The notes under the pieces: generated by a model
What the model saw: the letters and a program-made list of their open reading frames with translations, nothing else
Databases searched by the model: none
What the model was told of the DNA's origin: nothing
Position numbers and translations under genes: made by a program
From: an uncultured Butyricicoccus sp.
Lineage (GTDB): Bacteria; Bacillota; Clostridia; Oscillospirales; Butyricicoccaceae
Length of the DNA: 7,152 bases
Direction: 5' to 3'
NCBI GenBank assembly: GCA_900557315.1
Contig: USSI01000071.1
Span: 1-7,152, forward strand
Shown: positions 5,648-7,152 of the stretch, piece by piece
Numbering within the stretch: position 1 is the stretch's first letter
How the letters are laid out: every line of letters starts with the position of its first letter

Positions 5648-6346
5648 TTATCCGGCCTGTGTTAGCGCCTCGCGAAGCTTTTCCAGCGCCCGCTTTTCAA
5701 TGCGGGAGACATAACTGCGTGAAATGCCCATCTGCTTTGCAATCTCCCACTGCGGCAATGGGGCGGGCAGGCCGAGACCGTACCGCAGGCGGATGATTTC
5801 ACGCTCGCGCGGGGAGAGGCTGCAGGCGAGCGCGTGGTGCATCGCGTCGTACCGGTCGTGCTCTTCGACGGCGGAAAGGCCGTCGTCCTCGCAGCAGATG
5901 ATGTCCTGCAGCGCGAGGGCGTTGCCGTCGCCGTCGGTTTCGAGCGCGTCGGACAGGGAAAGCTCGCCTGCGGATTTACGCTTCTGCCGGAAGTGCATGA
6001 GCAGCTCGTTCTGGATGCATTTGGAGGCATAGGTCGCCAGGCGGATGTTTTTATCCGGACGGAACGTGTTGACCGCTTTAATCAGCCCGATCGTGCCGAT
6101 CGAGATCAGGTCGTCCTGCTCGCTGCTTGCGGCGTAATATTTCTTGACAATGTGCGCCACCAGGCGCAGGTTGTGCTCGATGAGCAGCGCGCGGGCCTGG
6201 TCGTCGTTGTCCTGCTGCATACGGCGCAGCAATTCGGCCTCCTTTTCCGGGGAGAGCGGACGGGGGAAGCAGCCGTCCGCGCCCTGCACGCGCAGGATCA
6301 GGAAAAAGAACGCGCCGCCAAGCGCAAATAAAGCGGGAAACAGCAT
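5648..6346 (-). CDS. sigK: Sporulation sigma factor, SigK type (pro-sigma-K)
   Basis: A 232-residue RNA polymerase sigma factor, expected to direct late mother-cell transcription during sporulation. Residues 1-20 are strongly hydrophobic (MLFPALFALGGAFFFLILRV), matching the membrane-tethering pro-sequence that SpoIVFB removes in Bacillus subtilis. They are followed by FPRPLSPEKE, close to the FPQPLS at the start of mature SigK. Region 2 is clear: LLIEHNLRLVAHIVKKY (54-70), DLISIGTIGLIKAV (79-92) and LATYASKCIQNELLMHFR (103-120). Region 4 has LSPREREIIRLRYGLGL (177-193) and the HTH EIAKQMGISRSYVSRIEKRA (201-220). The gene is whole, not split by a skin-like element. ATG 6344-6346 is preceded seven bases upstream by GAGGTG (6354-6359). 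It is divergent from yajC; no U-run terminator follows before lacI. SigE is the alternative, but the short pro-sequence and FPxPLS junction favour SigK. Residue 200 is Trp where Bacillus SigK has Arg (PQWEIAK versus TQREIAK). Confidence 0.93.
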   Translation of the reverse strand: MLFPALFALGGAFFFLILRVQGADGCFPRPLSPEKEAELLRRMQQDNDDQARALLIEHNLRLVAHIVKKYYAASSEQDDLISIGTIGLIKAVNTFRPDKNIRLATYASKCIQNELLMHFRQKRKSAGELSLSDALETDGDGNALALQDIICCEDDGLSAVEEHDRYDAMHHALACSLSPREREIIRLRYGLGLPAPLPQWEIAKQMGISRSYVSRIEKRALEKLREALTQAG

Positions 6347-6379
6347 GGGGAAGCACCTCGTTTCAGGTAGGATACGGTT

Positions 6380-6407
6380 ACCCTATGCGGGCGGCGGGAT
6401 GTCCTAT
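6380..6407 (-). promoter_or_regulatory. Possible SigE-type promoter of sigK
   Basis: On the minus strand ATA (6405-6407) and CATAGGGT (6380-6387) are 17 bases apart. This resembles the mother-cell SigE pattern (ATA, 16-18 bases, CATACANT), with two mismatches in the -10. I see no good sigma-A promoter on this strand upstream of sigK. Placement is plausible, with the -10 about 33 bases before the start codon. Weak evidence by sequence alone. Confidence 0.4.
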
Positions 6408-6424
6408 TCCGCACAAAATGGGGC

Positions 6425-6453
6425 TTGTAATTTGCGGCTGAATCCGATATAAT
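6425..6453 (+). promoter_or_regulatory. yajC promoter (sigma-A type)
   Basis: -35 TTGTAA (6425-6430) and a perfect -10 TATAAT (6448-6453) with a 17-base spacer. The predicted start is near 6460, about 35 bases before the yajC ATG. It is divergent from the sigK control region with no overlap of the core elements. Confidence 0.85.
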
Positions 6454-6494
6454 GGAAAGGAAACAATGGCAAAATGCACGAGGAGGTGTAAGCA

Positions 6495-6827
6495 ATGCCA
6501 AGTGGCGAACAGTATCTGGCAATGATCGGGCAGTTCGCGCCGCTGGTCATCCTGATCGTTTTGTTCTATTTCCTGCTGATCCGTCCGCAGCGCAAGCGCG
6601 ATAAGGCCGAGCGCGACATGCGCAATTCGATCGAAGTAGGCGACGAGATCTCTACGATCGGCGGATTTATCGGCCGCGTTGTCAGTATCAAGGACGATGT
6701 GCTGGTAATCGAGACATCGAACGACCGCACCAAGCTCAAGATTTACCGCTGGGCGATTCGCGGCAAGGAAGCTCCGGCGACCGAGACGGTCGAGGCTCCG
6801 AAGGAAGCGAATAAGGACGCCAAGTAA
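6495..6827 (+). CDS. yajC: Preprotein translocase accessory subunit YajC
   Basis: A 110-residue single-pass membrane protein that associates with SecDF next to the SecYEG protein-export channel. One transmembrane helix is clear (FAPLVILIVLFYFLLI, residues 14-29), immediately followed by the family signature RPQRKRDK (30-37) on the cytoplasmic side. Then comes the conserved soluble core VGDEISTIGGFIGRVVSI (48-65). The C-terminal tail is a charged Ala/Glu/Lys stretch of the kind that varies among homologues. The length is typical. The ATG has an ideal AGGAGGTG (6481-6488) six bases upstream, and the gene ends in two consecutive TAA codons. Together with the membrane-protein gene 58 bases downstream it probably forms an operon; there is no terminator between them. 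In many Firmicutes yajC lies near tgt, queA or secDF; none of these is inside the window. Confidence 0.96.
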   Translation: MPSGEQYLAMIGQFAPLVILIVLFYFLLIRPQRKRDKAERDMRNSIEVGDEISTIGGFIGRVVSIKDDVLVIETSNDRTKLKIYRWAIRGKEAPATETVEAPKEANKDAK

Positions 6828-6841
6828 TAAATCAGTTTCTT

Positions 6842-6872
6842 GCCGAATACGATAAGGTATCAATCATTCGGC
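6842..6872 (+). other. Hairpin between yajC and the next gene
   Basis: GCCGAAT (6842-6848) pairs with ATTCGGC (6866-6872), with an inner GATA/TATC pair (6851-6854 with 6858-6861) across an internal loop. There is no T-run, so it is not a standard terminator. The 3' arm ends directly against the Shine-Dalgarno sequence GGGAGGA of the next gene, which could influence its translation or protect the yajC message. Confidence 0.45.
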
Positions 6873-6885
6873 GGGAGGATGCGCA

Positions 6886-7152
6886 ATGATGAGAAAAACC
6901 AACGAGGGCCGGTCGCCTGTCGGCGTATTGCTGCCGGCGGCGGCGGCCGGCCTGTTGATGACACTGCTGCTGATGCTGATAGGCGCGGTTATGGTACACC
7001 GCGGTACCATTGCCGAAGGGGCAATCGCTCCGTGCGCCTGGGCGTTTCTGTCAGTGGGCAGCGTGCTTGCCGGGCTGGTTGCCGCGCGGCGCGCTGCGGG
7101 GAACCGTTTCTTTTGGGCGCTCGGCGCAGGCGTGGTGGTTTTTCTGATCCTG
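6886..7152 (+). CDS. Multi-spanning membrane protein, TIGR04086/YrzE-like (3' end outside window)
   Basis: The frame is open for 89 codons from the ATG at 6886 to the window edge, preceded by GGGAGGA (6873-6879) six bases upstream. A second in-frame ATG follows at 6889. The protein starts with a short basic segment (MMRKTNEGRSP). Then come hydrophobic stretches at about 12-37 (VGVLLPAAAAGLLMTLLLM, then LIGAV), 45-66 (GAIAPCAWAFLSVGSVLAGL) and 75-89, with the basic loop AARRAAG (66-72) between the second and third. This pattern and the position directly after yajC match the TIGR04086 family of small four-helix membrane proteins (about 120 residues; YrzE in Bacillus). The assignment depends partly on context, and no function is established for the family that I know of. 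The complete gene is probably only some 30-40 codons longer than seen here. Confidence 0.82.
   Translation, partial: MMRKTNEGRSPVGVLLPAAAAGLLMTLLLMLIGAVMVHRGTIAEGAIAPCAWAFLSVGSVLAGLVAARRAAGNRFFWALGAGVVVFLIL

Noticed and set aside
4208..5665. Long plus-strand open frame (485 codons) opposite the LacI-family gene
   Set aside because: It mirrors the codons of the minus-strand genes, spans a terminator, a promoter and two intergenic regions, and shows no recognisable motif. It is a by-product of GC-rich codon use.
5648..6346. Reading the sigma factor as SigE or a vegetative sigma
   Set aside because: The short, very hydrophobic N-terminal segment followed by FPxPLS and the 232-residue length fit SigK better; no region 1.1 or 3 typical of sigma-A is present.
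6378..6863. Minus-strand open frame (161 codons) opposite yajC
   Set aside because: It overlaps yajC and its promoter entirely and has no motif; yajC is unmistakable on the plus strand.
1..7152. CRISPR array, tRNA, rRNA, insertion sequence or phage genes
   Set aside because: I looked for regularly spaced repeats, cloverleaf-type sequences, transposase or integrase motifs and terminal repeats, and saw none.

Overview
The window looks like chromosomal core DNA from a GC-rich, anaerobic, spore-forming member of the Clostridia, most likely an Oscillospirales/Ruminococcaceae-type gut bacterium. The basis is a Clostridium-type pyruvate phosphate dikinase, a sporulation sigma factor of the SigK type, a yajC gene followed by a small membrane-protein gene as in Firmicutes, strong AGGAGG ribosome binding sites and sigma-A promoters set in GC-rich coding DNA. 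This is inference from gene content; no rRNA or other marker is present.

Layout from left to right. (1) 1-2436 (+): the last 811 codons of ppdK, ending at a strong hairpin terminator. (2) 2519-3007 (-): a small flavodoxin, convergent with ppdK and sharing its terminator region. Its promoter has a 19-bp spacer filled by a dyad typical of MerR-family operators. (3) 3181-4356 (-): a Gfo/Idh/MocA-family NAD(P)-dependent oxidoreductase. (4) 4508-5524 (-): a LacI-family regulator. A terminator and a very AT-rich promoter with nested inverted repeats lie between genes 4 and 3, so the regulator and the enzyme are separate transcription units that are probably functionally linked. (5) 5648-6346 (-): an uninterrupted sigK-like gene with a hydrophobic pro-sequence. 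(6) 6495-6827 (+): yajC, divergent from sigK, with a good sigma-A promoter. (7) 6886-7152 (+): the start of a multi-spanning membrane protein of the TIGR04086/YrzE type, open at the window edge.

The genes belong to four unconnected jobs: central carbon metabolism (ppdK), redox or electrophile response (flavodoxin), probable sugar or polyol catabolism (oxidoreductase with LacI regulator), and cell-level functions (sporulation sigma factor, Sec translocon accessory). I see no mobile element, CRISPR array, tRNA, rRNA or new multi-gene system. The most informative unexplained signals are regulatory: the MerR-type promoter of the flavodoxin, the two-tier TGTTTT/AAAACA dyad at the oxidoreductase promoter, the 32-bp dyad over the lacI promoter together with a LacI protein lacking the usual hinge motif, and a possible SigE/SpoIIID-type control region in front of sigK.
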